Shown one piece after another: positions 1 through 8,784 of a DNA stretch of 64,000 bases. The stretch is from Clostridium sp. AM49-4BH (GTDB taxonomy: Bacteria > Bacillota > Clostridia > Lachnospirales > Lachnospiraceae), in the NCBI RefSeq assembly GCF_003478335.1, contig NZ_QUFB01000006.1:1-64000 (forward strand), in the 5' to 3' direction. Positions within the stretch are counted from its first letter, which is position 1; each line of letters begins with the position of its first letter. The position numbers were made by a program, and so were the translations under genes. Under the pieces are notes generated by a model. The model was not told the origin of the DNA and made no database searches. It saw only the letters and a program-made list of their open reading frames with translations.

Positions 1-163
1 GGCATGTAAATCATACATCAGAGACAACAAAATCTAGAAATCACTGTGAAAACTAATTGCGGCAAGGCAATTGCTATAGTTTCTTCATGGCAGAACCCAC
101 AATATGGTGGCTGCAAAATATAATTAAACTATCGACATAATAAGCAATATGTGACCAGGTGGC

Positions 164-190
164 AGCTTCGGATGTGCGAAGCTTGAATTC
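164..190. repeat. Hairpin repeat, copy 1
   Basis: The arms AGCTTCG and CGAAGCT form a perfect 7-bp inverted repeat around a 6-base loop (GATGTG), followed by TGAATTC. A second copy lies at 28380-28405, with paired changes in the arms. It sits just past the stop codon of the YeiH-type gene but has no T-run, so it is not a normal terminator. The first ~160 bases of the window otherwise show nothing I recognise. Confidence 0.5.
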
Positions 191-197
191 ATTACTA

Positions 198-1226
198 TTA
201 CCACAAGCCAAGCACATGCTGCATCAACAGACTCATTCCTGCAATGCCTACCCAGCAGCAAAATCCCAATGCAAGCGGCTTACCACCCGTTTTGATCAAC
301 TTGATGATATTGGTATTTAAACCGATCGCTGCCATAGCAAGCACGATAAAAAATTTACTAAGTTCTTTTAACGGAGTAAATACATCTGCCGAAACGCCTG
401 CATTTACAGCGATTGTTGTAATCAAAGATGCCCCGATAAAGTACAATATAAAGATTGGAAATACTTTCTTGAAATGAACCTTTTTCCCTTCGGCTCCACT
501 CTTCTTCGTACGAACCAGTGCCAAAACAAGTGTGATCGGGATGATCGCTAGCGTTCTCGTCAGCTTAACCGTTACTGCTTTGTCCAAAGTCGCACTGCCT
601 AAATGCCACATAGAATCCCATGTGGATGCTGTTGCCGTTACGGATGAAGTATCGTTGACTGCCGTTCCTGCAAAAATACCAAACGCCTCACCGTTTGTGG
701 TGCAAAAATGCAGCAGCGAACCAAGTACCGGAAATGTTAATGCGGCAATGACATTAAAGAAAAAGATAACGGAAATCGCCTGCGCAACCTCCTCATCATC
801 TGCATCAATAACCGGAGCAGTTGCTGCAATTGCAGAACCACCACAAATAGAAGATCCAACTCCGATGAGCGTTGAGATCTTCCCTGGAATGCGTAATACT
901 TTGCACAAAACAAATGCGATAACCAGCGATGTTGTGATCGTCATAACAATGATCGGCAAAGACTGTTTACCCGTCTGCAGCACAACAGACAGATTGAGAC
1001 CAAAGCCAAGCAGGATCACTGCCCACTGCAATATTTTTTTAGAAACAAACGTAATACCTGACTGCAGATTAGTCTTATCTTTCACAAATAATGTTATGAG
1101 CATTCCTGCCAAAATCGCAAAGACCGCTCCTCCCACAATCGGAAATTGCTTGCCAAGCAGCTGACAAGGTACTGCAATCATAAGACAAAATAAGATTCCT
1201 TTTCCATTCTTTTTTACAAATTCCAT
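198..1226 (-). CDS. YeiH/UPF0324 family putative sulfate-type exporter
   Basis: This is a polytopic inner-membrane protein of about 342 residues with roughly ten hydrophobic segments, matching the YeiH (UPF0324) family in length and in its conserved core. Characteristic stretches are [16 protein letters not shown] and the following [11 protein letters not shown], then [15 protein letters not shown]. The family is annotated as putative sulfate exporters, but the substrate is poorly established. I chose the ATG at 1226 because an AAAGG ribosome site lies nine bases upstream; the ATG at 1235 directly abuts that site. An SDR gene lies 96 bases upstream on the same strand and could share a transcript. 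Function beyond transport is not shown by the sequence. Confidence 0.8.
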   Translation of the reverse strand: MEFVKKNGKGILFCLMIAVPCQLLGKQFPIVGGAVFAILAGMLITLFVKDKTNLQSGITFVSKKILQWAVILLGFGLNLSVVLQTGKQSLPIIVMTITTSLVIAFVLCKVLRIPGKISTLIGVGSSICGGSAIAATAPVIDADDEEVAQAISVIFFFNVIAALTFPVLGSLLHFCTTNGEAFGIFAGTAVNDTSSVTATASTWDSMWHLGSATLDKAVTVKLTRTLAIIPITLVLALVRTKKSGAEGKKVHFKKVFPIFILYFIGASLITTIAVNAGVSADVFTPLKELSKFFIVLAMAAIGLNTNIIKLIKTGGKPLALGFCCWVGIAGMSLLMQHVLGLW

Positions 1227-1321
1227 AATATTCATCCTTTCTATCGTTATTTTAATCCACTCAAACCTCGCACATTAAAAATTATCATGTGTATCGTCAT
1301 TTTGCTTCACAGAAGCATTCA

Positions 1322-2017
1322 TCATTTTTTGGAAATACGGTGCAATTGTGGACACACCGTCAATTCCGGTATTACCATACCATCTCTGGCAGCCAGCACC
1401 GTGCGTACTGCCTCAGCGACATCTTCCGGCAGGAGTGATGCCTGCAGATCTTCTGCTGCTGTAAAGTCCGCATTTCGGTACAGCTTTGTCTGGGTCATAT
1501 CCGGGTGGATCACAGTTACCTTGACTCCATATTTTCTTGCCTCGTCAAATAAACTTCTGGAAAAAGCCGTAAGTCCGGCTTTTGTAGCACCGTAAGCGCA
1601 ACCGTGCGGACTGTTTTTTAATGCGGTGACTGAGGAGATCTGCAATAAATATCCTTTTGATCTCTTCAGATCACGGAGTAACAAATTACTAAGAAGCAGC
1701 GGCAGTTCCAGATTTGTTCGCACCATTTGCTTAATCTTTGCAGCATTTAACTCCTCATGCAGTCCATAATAACTAATCCCTGCATTATTGATCAAGATAT
1801 AAATTTCATATTGCTTACGGATCTGCTTGATATGCCGTTCTAACTCCTCGGTATCCAACAGGTCACAAACGACCGGATGAAAAGATACCTCTGCCGTAAA
1901 CTCTCTGCCAAATCCAAAAACTTCATATCCTAACGAAACAAGCATTTCTGCAATCGCTTTTCCAATGCCGGAAGAAGCTCCGGTTACAATTGCAGCTTTC
2001 TTTTGATTACCATTCAT
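1322..2017 (-). CDS. SDR family NAD(P)-dependent oxidoreductase
   Basis: A 231-residue classical short-chain dehydrogenase/reductase. Visible hallmarks are the Rossmann motif TGASSGIG near residue 12, NNAG near residue 77, a catalytic Ser in the QISSV stretch, and the YxxxK pair in YGATKAGL. The substrate cannot be told from sequence; family members reduce or oxidise sugars, steroids, fatty acyl groups and many others. An AAAGG ribosome site precedes the ATG. The gene is 111 bases downstream of the radical SAM gene on the same strand, and that gap contains a TATAAT-like box without a convincing -35 element. Confidence 0.85.
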   Translation of the reverse strand: MNGNQKKAAIVTGASSGIGKAIAEMLVSLGYEVFGFGREFTAEVSFHPVVCDLLDTEELERHIKQIRKQYEIYILINNAGISYYGLHEELNAAKIKQMVRTNLELPLLLSNLLLRDLKRSKGYLLQISSVTALKNSPHGCAYGATKAGLTAFSRSLFDEARKYGVKVTVIHPDMTQTKLYRNADFTAAEDLQASLLPEDVAEAVRTVLAARDGMVIPELTVCPQLHRISKK

Positions 2018-2128
2018 TACCTTTGTCCCTTTCTATGTCAGGTATTTTCTTTCTTCTGTCAATACTTTTTGATTATAACAACATCTTCAATCAATGCACA
2101 TAGCATTCAACTCCCACCTGTCCCATAT

Positions 2129-3922
2129 TTAGGACATGGCAATTTCATATACTTTTGCCTCATTGGTCAGCGGATCTCTCTGACTATAGTCATATAATAA
2201 ATATCCACCGCACATCTTTGGATAGTATTCCAAATGTAAATCAGTCCGATTAGCCAGTATTTTTTCAATTTGTCCTGCCTGTTCCTGTTTTAGGTGCTGC
2301 GCTCTCCATCGCGGATCTCTGATCTGTTTTAACCGTTGCTTTGTTTCTGTGTCATCACAAGCCCAATCCGGTCTTTTCTTACTGTTTTCCGTCAAATACA
2401 GATCGTGCAGTAAATATTCGGTCAGAAGTTCCTCTTCAAACTTCGCACAAACTGTGTCTTTCCGCACTGATCTTTTAGGATCACTTTCGCTAATATTTTC
2501 CGTTTCAGCTGTCATATTCCGTTGTAGACCGTCCGACACAAATGCTCGTAACGCATCATATCGAAACAGTCTCGTATGCTTGTATCCCATCCACTCCCTC
2601 TGTCGGTAATACCGGGATAATTGCAAATAAAACGAAAACGTGTCTTCGCGGCCTGCAAGAAGATACTCCAACGTATGCATGAATTGTCCGCTATTATAGT
2701 ATACCTCGACCATTTCTTCTACATCTTTGAGCAAAGAACGTTCTTCATAAGAAAGCCATTTTGTTGCAAGCACCTCATAAGGTGGCTCGCTGGTCGAAAT
2801 AATCCCGTAATCCTCTTTCTTTTCTTCCATATAGGAACCCTTAAGCACCTTCAAAAAACCAAGCTGCAACTGATCCGGACGCATTGCATATACATCATTA
2901 AAGCTCTGCTGAAACTGTGCAAATGTCTCAAACGGCAACCCTGCAATAAGATCCAGATGTTGATGAATATTATGCATCTTTTTAACTCTCGCCACACACT
3001 CTGCCACTTTGCCTACGTCCATGACACGACGTATCTCTGTGATCGTATCCGGATAAGTAGATTGAATACCGATCTCTAACTGGATCAAGCCTTTACGCAT
3101 CTGTGCAAACAACGCAAAATCTTCCTCCCGAAGCAAGTCTGCTGCCACCTCAAAATGAAAATTGGTGATCCCATTATCATGTTCTAATAAATATTTCCAT
3201 ATCTCATAAGCATGTTCATGGTTGCAATTAAATGTCCTGTCCACAAATTTGACCTGATCCACCTTATGGTCTAAGAAAAACTGCAACTCCGGAAATACCA
3301 AAGACAAACTGCGAAGCCGTACTCTTTTGTCGATAGAAGACAGACAGTAACTACAGCGAAATGGGCATCCCCTGCTTGTCTCATAGTACAGGATCTTATG
3401 TGCAAACCGATCCAAATCGTGATAAACAAAAGGGATCTTATCCATCGGAAGGTACTCTCGAATACCGTTGTCACAGATTTCCCCCGTATTCTCTCGATAA
3501 CAGATGCCAACGATATTCTCTAATCGTTCTCCATCTAACAAATGCTTTTGCAATAGCTGTGCAAAGGTTTCCTCTCCTTCACCAACGATCACTAATTCTA
3601 CATAAGATAATTCCCGAAGCAATTGTTTTGCATCATAAGAAGCTTCCGGACCACCAAACCAGATCTGTACCTGCGGAGCTATTTTATGCAATTCTTCCGC
3701 TAATGCCTTGACATAAGTAATATTCCAAATATAGCAGGAAAAAGCGACTACATCTGCTTTGTGTTCATAAATATCCCGAAGGATCTCTTCCTGCTGCTGA
3801 TTGATCGTATATTCTGCCAGCTCTACTTCTACCGGTATGTTCTCCGTATAGGCTTTCAAGTCATATACTGCCAGATTCGAATGAATATATTTGGCATTGA
3901 CCGCCACTAATAACACTTTCAT
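2129..3922 (-). CDS. B12-binding domain radical SAM protein (DUF4080-like)
   Basis: A 597-residue protein with an N-terminal cobalamin-binding-like domain (residues 1-140, starting MKVLLVAVNAKYIHSNLAV) and a radical SAM core. The 4Fe-4S motif is CPFRCSYC, about residue 185, preceded by ETSRG. The C-terminal ~200 residues match the DUF4080 type of extension found in clostridial members. Such proteins use a 4Fe-4S cluster and SAM, with cobalamin where the domain is intact; the substrate here is unknown. Its ATG overlaps the stop codon of the glycerate kinase gene upstream (ATGA), so the two are translationally coupled, although no shared pathway is obvious. Confidence 0.85.
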   Translation of the reverse strand: MKVLLVAVNAKYIHSNLAVYDLKAYTENIPVEVELAEYTINQQQEEILRDIYEHKADVVAFSCYIWNITYVKALAEELHKIAPQVQIWFGGPEASYDAKQLLRELSYVELVIVGEGEETFAQLLQKHLLDGERLENIVGICYRENTGEICDNGIREYLPMDKIPFVYHDLDRFAHKILYYETSRGCPFRCSYCLSSIDKRVRLRSLSLVFPELQFFLDHKVDQVKFVDRTFNCNHEHAYEIWKYLLEHDNGITNFHFEVAADLLREEDFALFAQMRKGLIQLEIGIQSTYPDTITEIRRVMDVGKVAECVARVKKMHNIHQHLDLIAGLPFETFAQFQQSFNDVYAMRPDQLQLGFLKVLKGSYMEEKKEDYGIISTSEPPYEVLATKWLSYEERSLLKDVEEMVEVYYNSGQFMHTLEYLLAGREDTFSFYLQLSRYYRQREWMGYKHTRLFRYDALRAFVSDGLQRNMTAETENISESDPKRSVRKDTVCAKFEEELLTEYLLHDLYLTENSKKRPDWACDDTETKQRLKQIRDPRWRAQHLKQEQAGQIEKILANRTDLHLEYYPKMCGGYLLYDYSQRDPLTNEAKVYEIAMS

Positions 3923-5084
3923 TCATTGGCTCCTTTCTTTGTATCTATCATGTGGATCCATTCGGACATTGTTTCTCGGACTTTCTGTCCTAAATCGCGG
4001 ACAGCCATTTGTGGATCGAATGCTCCTTCTTGTTCTGTAACTGCATAAACCCGATCAAATAATCCACTTTCTGTACACTGCTCGATCCCATCACCAAAAC
4101 AGCCTGCATAAGCAATGACCGGAACAGCATATTTCTTCGCCAGTCTGGCAACCCCAGCCGGAGTTTTCCCCATTAAAGTCTGAGCATCCATTCTGCCCTC
4201 GCCCGTGATCACCAGATCAGCAGTACGCACCGCTTCTTCCAGATGAATTTCCTGCAGCACAATATCAATCCCATGCACCAGCTCTGCGTGCAAAAAATAT
4301 GCAAAAGCATAGCCAAGTCCTCCGGCTGCTCCCGCCCCCGCCATCCAGCATCATAGTCTTTTGCAAAGAGATCTGCAAACCTTGTGATTGCCTGTTCCAT
4401 CCTCTGTACCATTTGCAGGTCAGCACCTTTTTGTGGCGCAAAGACAGTACTGCAGCCCTCGTCTCCTACGAGAGGATTATTAACATCGCAGATCACCTTG
4501 ATATCTACATCTTTTAGTTTTTTCAGAATACCTGTTGTGTCCATTGCGGCAATGTTTTCTATCCCCTCTGCACCATATGATACTTCTTGGTCATTTATAT
4601 CTGTAAAACTCGCTCCAAGTGCTTGTAACATTCCTATACCAACATCGTTTGTTGCACTTCCGCCAATTCCTACGATCAGTTTTTTGCATCCCTTACGCAC
4701 CGCATCCAATATCATTTCTCCGACCCCATACGTTGTCGTTTTAAGTGGATTTCTCTGTGATACTGGTACTAACGTAAGTCCTGCCGCCTGTGCCATTTCT
4801 AGGATAGCCGTTTTTTCTTCTCCTGTCCCGAAAATGGTATACTTTGCTTGTACTTTTTCGCCGAGTGGTCCGGTTACCGTAATGCATTGAGGTAAAACCG
4901 CCGCCCTTCCAAACGATAATGCCTCTGTTGTGCCTTCTCCACCATCTGCCACCGGATAAACTGTCACCCGACTTGGAGTCTGTTCTTTTATTGCTGTCGC
5001 AATCGCATCTCCAGCCTCATAAGAAGTCATACTTCCTTTGAAGGAATCTGTTGCGATAATAATATTATAATTTGTCTGATTCAT
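3919..5084 (-). pseudogene. Glycerate kinase, broken by a one-base frameshift
   Basis: Type-2 glycerate kinase (GlxK/GarK family), which phosphorylates D-glycerate. The first part runs from 5084 to about 4345 and contains IIATDSFKGSMTSYEA, PVADGGEGT and GIGGSATNDVGIGMLQALGA. The end (AGAGAAGGLG, then VITGEGRMDAQTLMGKTPAGV) continues in another frame down to 3919. Adding one base at about 4340-4348 restores a single 388-residue protein of normal family length. The start at 5084 has GGAGG five bases upstream. The break falls next to a G-rich run (GGCGGGGGCGGG), a typical site for sequencing error, so this may be an intact gene in the real organism. It is coupled to the radical SAM gene downstream. 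Confidence 0.8.
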
Positions 5085-5206
5085 CGAATCCTCCATATTT
5101 TAGCCAAATATCAACTATCATGACTTTATGTGTAATAAAGATATGATGCATACTCTTCAGTATAGAAGATGCCCTGTGTTCTGTAAAGAGGTTCTCTTAG
5201 CTCCCC

Positions 5207-5794
5207 GCTCCCTGGGGGAATGAAGATACCCGCAAAATTCTCTCGATCCTCAAAAAGAAAAAGGTTCACGTCACCTTTTTTATGACGGGAGGCTGGATCG
5301 AACAATACCCCGATGATGTCAAGGCAATCGCTGCCGCCGGTCATGAACTTGGCAACCACAGTGAAAATCACAAGCAAATGTCAACTCTTTCCTCAGAAGA
5401 ATGTAAGAAGGAACTTATGACTCCGCATGAAAAAGTCAAGAAACTCACTGGTATTGACATGAAAGTATTTCGTCCCCCATATGGGGATTACAATGATACT
5501 CTCATCACGACCGTCCGAGAATGTGGCTACTCACCCATCCAGTGGGATGTAGACAGTTTGGATTGGAAGGATTACGGCGTAGATTCTATTATTCATACCG
5601 TTTTAGATCATAAGCATCTCGGAAACGGTTCCATCATTCTCTGTCATAACGGTGCTAAATATACTGCCGAGGCTTTGGAACAGTTGATCGATGGCCTACA
5701 GTCCAAAGGCTTTACTTTGGTTAAAATGTCGGATCTGATCTACAAAGATCACTATGATATCAATCCCGAGGGCCGCCAGCAACACATCAAATAG
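5207..5794 (+). pseudogene. Polysaccharide deacetylase, 5'-truncated remnant
   Basis: Homology to the NodB domain (PdaB-like carbohydrate esterase 4) starts abruptly at WGNEDTRKIL near 5213 and continues through VTFFMTGGW, the metal-binding HELGNHSENH, FRPPYGDYN and IILCHNG. The part that should carry the first catalytic motif (TFDxxWGNEDT), the signal anchor and the start codon is absent. In this frame a TAG stop at 5198-5200 precedes the homology, and no other frame supplies the missing piece. An ATG at 5282 could start a 170-residue fragment, but it would lack the catalytic Asp. Intact members remove acetyl groups from peptidoglycan or chitin-like polymers outside the cell. A strong terminator follows. 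Confidence 0.75.
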
Positions 5795-5819
5795 CCAAAA
5801 AAAGTGTGGTAATTATATG

Positions 5820-5852
5820 GGTGGATTGCTATATATGGCAGTCCACCTTTTT
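5820..5852 (+). terminator. Rho-independent terminator
   Basis: The stem GGTGGATTGC / GCAGTCCACC (one G-U pair) has a short AT loop and is followed by TTTTT. It ends transcription from the deacetylase remnant. Confidence 0.8.
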
Positions 5853-5926
5853 AATAATCTTCGGGAAACTAATCTGAATTTCAAGTAATGTAACAATTAT
5901 TTATAGAAATTGTAACACAAATGCAC

Positions 5927-5954
5927 TTGTTTACATTTCAAAAAATGATATAAG
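5927..5954 (+). promoter_or_regulatory. Putative sigma-A promoter of the secreted protein gene
   Basis: TTGTTT and TATAAG are separated by 16 bases, about 160 bases ahead of the 6114 start codon. Confidence 0.45.
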
Positions 5955-6113
5955 TTATCTGTAACTTTAGTATTACAGAAGTTCAACACAAACACATTGT
6001 AACATGAGGGGCATTGCTTTATGAGCGCACGCGGTCGATCAACGGATCACATGTATACTTACTGCGCGGCGCTCAGATTGGAGGCATCTCATATTAGAGA
6101 TTGGAGGACACTG
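5955..6113 (+). promoter_or_regulatory. Structured leader with inverted repeats
   Basis: This long untranslated stretch holds three inverted repeats: CTGTAA/TTACAG at 5959-5978, TGAGCGC/GCGCTCA with arms starting near 6020 and 6069, and ATCTC/GAGAT just upstream of the TTGGAGG ribosome site. The last could open or close access to the ribosome. I could not match it to a known riboswitch. It is open in frame from an ATG at 6021, but that reading has no ribosome site and lacks signal-peptide character. Confidence 0.4.
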
Positions 6114-6650
6114 ATGAAAAAACTAATCGCAATCACGTTAACAGCAGCACTTGCTCTAACCGGATCCTTTACTGCATCTTTGACAAAGACAGCAGACGCT
6201 GCTGCATATACGACGAAAACAAATACACAATACACCGACACATATACAGACACCGCTGTAACAAAGTCTTTTGCGAAAAGCAGAACCAAAAAAGTTTCCA
6301 AAAAGACAAAGACCAAACATATTATCGTTGCGAAATTAAATGGCACGACCTTAAAGTATCACAAGTCCACTATGAATACGAATCTTAAGGGCAACAGTGA
6401 CTGGGAATGGGAAAATATAGTCGGTTATGGCAAAAAACAGTCGATCAAAGTTGCCAAAAATTGCAAATACTATATACTTGGAAACGATATACACACCGTC
6501 AAAAAGACCACAAAAAAGAAATTCCAGAAACGCCTATACAGTTATAAGCGTTATAAAGAAAATGGTGTTATTTGGTATTGGGGAACCGCTGCTAAGATCA
6601 CGATCAAAAACGGTAAAGTCATAAAAATGGTACAAGAATACCAGGCATAG
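6114..6650 (+). CDS. Small secreted lysine/threonine-rich protein
   Basis: A 178-residue hypothetical protein. It begins with a clear signal peptide (MKKLIAITLTAALALTGSF) and an Ala-rich cleavage region near ADAAAYT, followed by a highly basic Lys/Thr/Tyr-rich mature part with no domain I recognise. The ATG at 6114 was preferred over 6021 because TTGGAGG lies seven bases upstream and the signal peptide starts there. The charge and Tyr/Lys content would suit binding to wall polymers or DNA, but that is inference. It follows the leader with inverted repeats and ends before a strong terminator, so it is probably monocistronic. Confidence 0.75.
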   Translation: MKKLIAITLTAALALTGSFTASLTKTADAAAYTTKTNTQYTDTYTDTAVTKSFAKSRTKKVSKKTKTKHIIVAKLNGTTLKYHKSTMNTNLKGNSDWEWENIVGYGKKQSIKVAKNCKYYILGNDIHTVKKTTKKKFQKRLYSYKRYKENGVIWYWGTAAKITIKNGKVIKMVQEYQA

Positions 6651-6743
6651 TAGAACAATTTTCTAATAATATGCCACAAGAAAGAGCACTCTCTAAATAT
6701 GATGGCGATGTTACGCTAACAATAGAAATTTTCCATTAAATAC

Positions 6744-6768
6744 GGGAGTGTCCCAAAGTTTGTGTAAA
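6744..6768. mobile_element. Possible IS256-type terminal repeat remnant
   Basis: The stretch GGGAGTGTCCCAAA followed by TTTGTGTAAA resembles, from memory, the terminal inverted repeats of IS256-family elements. No transposase and no partner end are visible in the window, so at most this is a relic or a solo end. Confidence 0.25.
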
Positions 6769-6813
6769 CCTTCAAACTGATGTAAGATAACATTACTCAG
6801 TTTGAAGGTTTTT
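6768..6813 (+). terminator. Rho-independent terminator
   Basis: A perfect 13-bp stem, ACCTTCAAACTGA / TCAGTTTGAAGGT, is followed by TTTTT on the plus strand. It closes the secreted protein gene and may also slow the convergent DUF1349 gene. Confidence 0.8.
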
Positions 6814-6815
6814 AT

Positions 6816-7415
6816 TCATTCACGCCAGTCTGCATCTGATTCCCATTTACATTCCGTAATCTGCATATTTGAAAATGTTGCCTTATACGAGCCTTCTGTC
6901 GGGCTGCATGCATATATTCCATAAGTAATTTTTTCTGCACCTTCCCACATATGGAAAATACGCATTTGTCTGAAATTTATGCCATCCTCACTGCATTCAA
7001 TACAGTAGTCACTGTCCCTTCGTGAAAAACGATACCACATACTTTTAATATCAGAGGATATGTCTGTTGTTGCCCAGTCAGAATATCCATGATTGGTTAC
7101 AACGCTTCCCAATCGCTGTATTTTTTCATTCTCATATTCTATAGATGCCTTAAACCAATTATCACTATTTAAATACATAGCCACACCACACTGGTCAAAA
7201 CGACAGGTACTCTCGAATTCTGTTTTAACAATAAAAGAAAAGTACTTGTCCGTTGTTTCAACTTGAAATACTGGAGCATTATCATTTTGAAAACCATAAT
7301 AAGTGCGTGCCCATAAATCGGTACCCCTTTCTGTAAGAATTACAACTTTATCCTCACTAATTTGTACCTGCTTTGGTTGACGTATCCATTTAGGATTGTT
7401 TTTCAAAAATTTCAT
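6816..7415 (-). CDS. DUF1349 family protein (concanavalin-like fold)
   Basis: A protein of about 199 residues with no signal peptide or membrane segment. The pattern fits the DUF1349 / regulation-of-enolase-1-like family, a lectin-type beta-sandwich: an aromatic core, FEStCRFDQCGVAMYLN, then DNWFKASIEYEN, DSDYCIECSEDGINFRQMR and YGIYACSP. These proteins are often found beside sugar-use genes, and their biochemical role is not settled. The ATG at 7415 (MKFLKNN) is more likely than the one at 7427, though either is possible. It lies 30-40 bases downstream of the MFS gene on the same strand, so the two form an operon that probably answers to the divergent AraC regulator. Confidence 0.7.
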   Translation of the reverse strand: MKFLKNNPKWIRQPKQVQISEDKVVILTERGTDLWARTYYGFQNDNAPVFQVETTDKYFSFIVKTEFESTCRFDQCGVAMYLNSDNWFKASIEYENEKIQRLGSVVTNHGYSDWATTDISSDIKSMWYRFSRRDSDYCIECSEDGINFRQMRIFHMWEGAEKITYGIYACSPTEGSYKATFSNMQITECKWESDADWRE

Positions 7416-7457
7416 CTTTTTTCTCACTTTCTTTTTTATTTTAATAAGCAGCTATAT

Positions 7458-8669
7458 TTAGTGCCTACTTTTCACTGTATTATAATTAGTAATTTTCTTT
7501 TGTCTTCTGCAAAGAATGACTCCTATAAGTAACAACATTGGAAAAATAATTCCTGCCAAAATCCCCATCTTTAGGTTATCCCCAAAAGCTCCTGATACCA
7601 TTCCAACCAATGTAGGACCTCCTGAACAACCTATATCTCCACCTAATGCCAGCAATGCAAACATGGCTGTTCCCCCTTTGGGCAAAGCTGCTGATGCCTT
7701 GCTGAAAGTTCCAGGCCACATGATTCCCACTGAAAGCCCACAGACAGCGCAGGCAATCAGATTTAATAGCGGAATCGAGAATAATGAAATCCCTAAATAG
7801 GATAAAATACATAAAAAACTACTATAAATCATAAAGTGTTCCAAATTGATGCGGTCACCATACTTACCATAAAACAATCTTGATATTCCCATTAGAACCG
7901 CAAATGCCATCGGCCCTGCTAAGTCGCCGGCTGCCTTTGAAATTCCAAGACCTTTTTCTGCAAAAGCAGAGGCCCATTGACTTACTGCTTGCTCACTTGC
8001 TCCTGCACATATCATCATAATCAACAAAATCCAAAAAATTTTCATCCGAAACAATTCCTTTAATCCAAGTCCGGTATCTCCATCCTCAAGCAATGGTGCA
8101 ATGGGAACCTTTGAAAAAACAAAAGCATTTCCAATTGGAATAACCGCCCAAATAATGGCTAATATTTTCCAATTATCTATACCGACTACATAAAAGAACA
8201 CTGTTGATATGAGTACAACTCCGGCGTGTCCCCAGCAATAAAAAGAATGCAACAGGCTCATTGCTTTTTCCTTATTGTCGGATGGGCAAGCCTCAACAAC
8301 CGGACTGACTAGGACTTCCAAAAGTCCACCACCTACCGCATAGATCATTACAGCAATCAATATTCCAATAAAGGAAACTGGTAAAATCTCTGGTAAAACT
8401 GTAAGAAAGAATAATCCTGCCGCTGCTAAAACATGAGCTATAATCATTGCTATCCGATATCCTATTTTATCAACTAATCTGACAGAAAGAAAATCAACCA
8501 GTAGTTGTATCCCAAAATTAAAAGTCACTAACAATGTAATTTGGGAAATTGGAATGTGATAGCATTTCTGAAAAAACAAAAAAAGCAGTGGTGCAAAATT
8601 ATTAACGATAGCTTGTACAATATAACCTACAAAACAGGCTGTAATTGTCTTATTATATTGGCTTTTCAT
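7458..8669 (-). CDS. MFS transporter
   Basis: A 403-residue protein with about twelve hydrophobic segments and a central polar loop, as expected for a major facilitator. The first loop has LSVRLVDKIGYRIAM, a variant of the usual MFS loop motif. The closest look-alikes are sugar or drug carriers of the FucP / YbfB type, but the substrate cannot be named. It is divergent from an AraC-type activator at 8785 and followed by the DUF1349 gene. That is the layout of a small inducible carbohydrate module with the carrier, an accessory protein and a regulator. Confidence 0.8.
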   Translation of the reverse strand: MKSQYNKTITACFVGYIVQAIVNNFAPLLFLFFQKCYHIPISQITLLVTFNFGIQLLVDFLSVRLVDKIGYRIAMIIAHVLAAAGLFFLTVLPEILPVSFIGILIAVMIYAVGGGLLEVLVSPVVEACPSDNKEKAMSLLHSFYCWGHAGVVLISTVFFYVVGIDNWKILAIIWAVIPIGNAFVFSKVPIAPLLEDGDTGLGLKELFRMKIFWILLIMMICAGASEQAVSQWASAFAEKGLGISKAAGDLAGPMAFAVLMGISRLFYGKYGDRINLEHFMIYSSFLCILSYLGISLFSIPLLNLIACAVCGLSVGIMWPGTFSKASAALPKGGTAMFALLALGGDIGCSGGPTLVGMVSGAFGDNLKMGILAGIIFPMLLLIGVILCRRQKKITNYNTVKSRH

Positions 8670-8720
8670 TTTGTCCTCCTCTAATAAATGTAATTATATC
8701 GTAAATTTTATATCTAGTCA

Positions 8721-8750
8721 TTGTATAAAATCATATATTTATGGTACAAT
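8721..8750 (+). promoter_or_regulatory. Putative promoter of the AraC-type gene
   Basis: TTGTAT and TACAAT are spaced by 18 bases and end about 35 bases ahead of the start codon, in the divergent AraC/MFS spacer. Confidence 0.5.
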
Positions 8751-8784
8751 ATAACAAATTTTATTATTTATGGAGAAATATACC

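Noticed and set aside
5126..5377. An 83-codon minus-strand reading across the deacetylase remnant
   Set aside because: It is antisense to clear NodB-domain homology and has no known features.
6021..6113. An upstream start that would extend the secreted protein by 31 residues
   Set aside because: No ribosome site, no family support, and it would bury the signal peptide.
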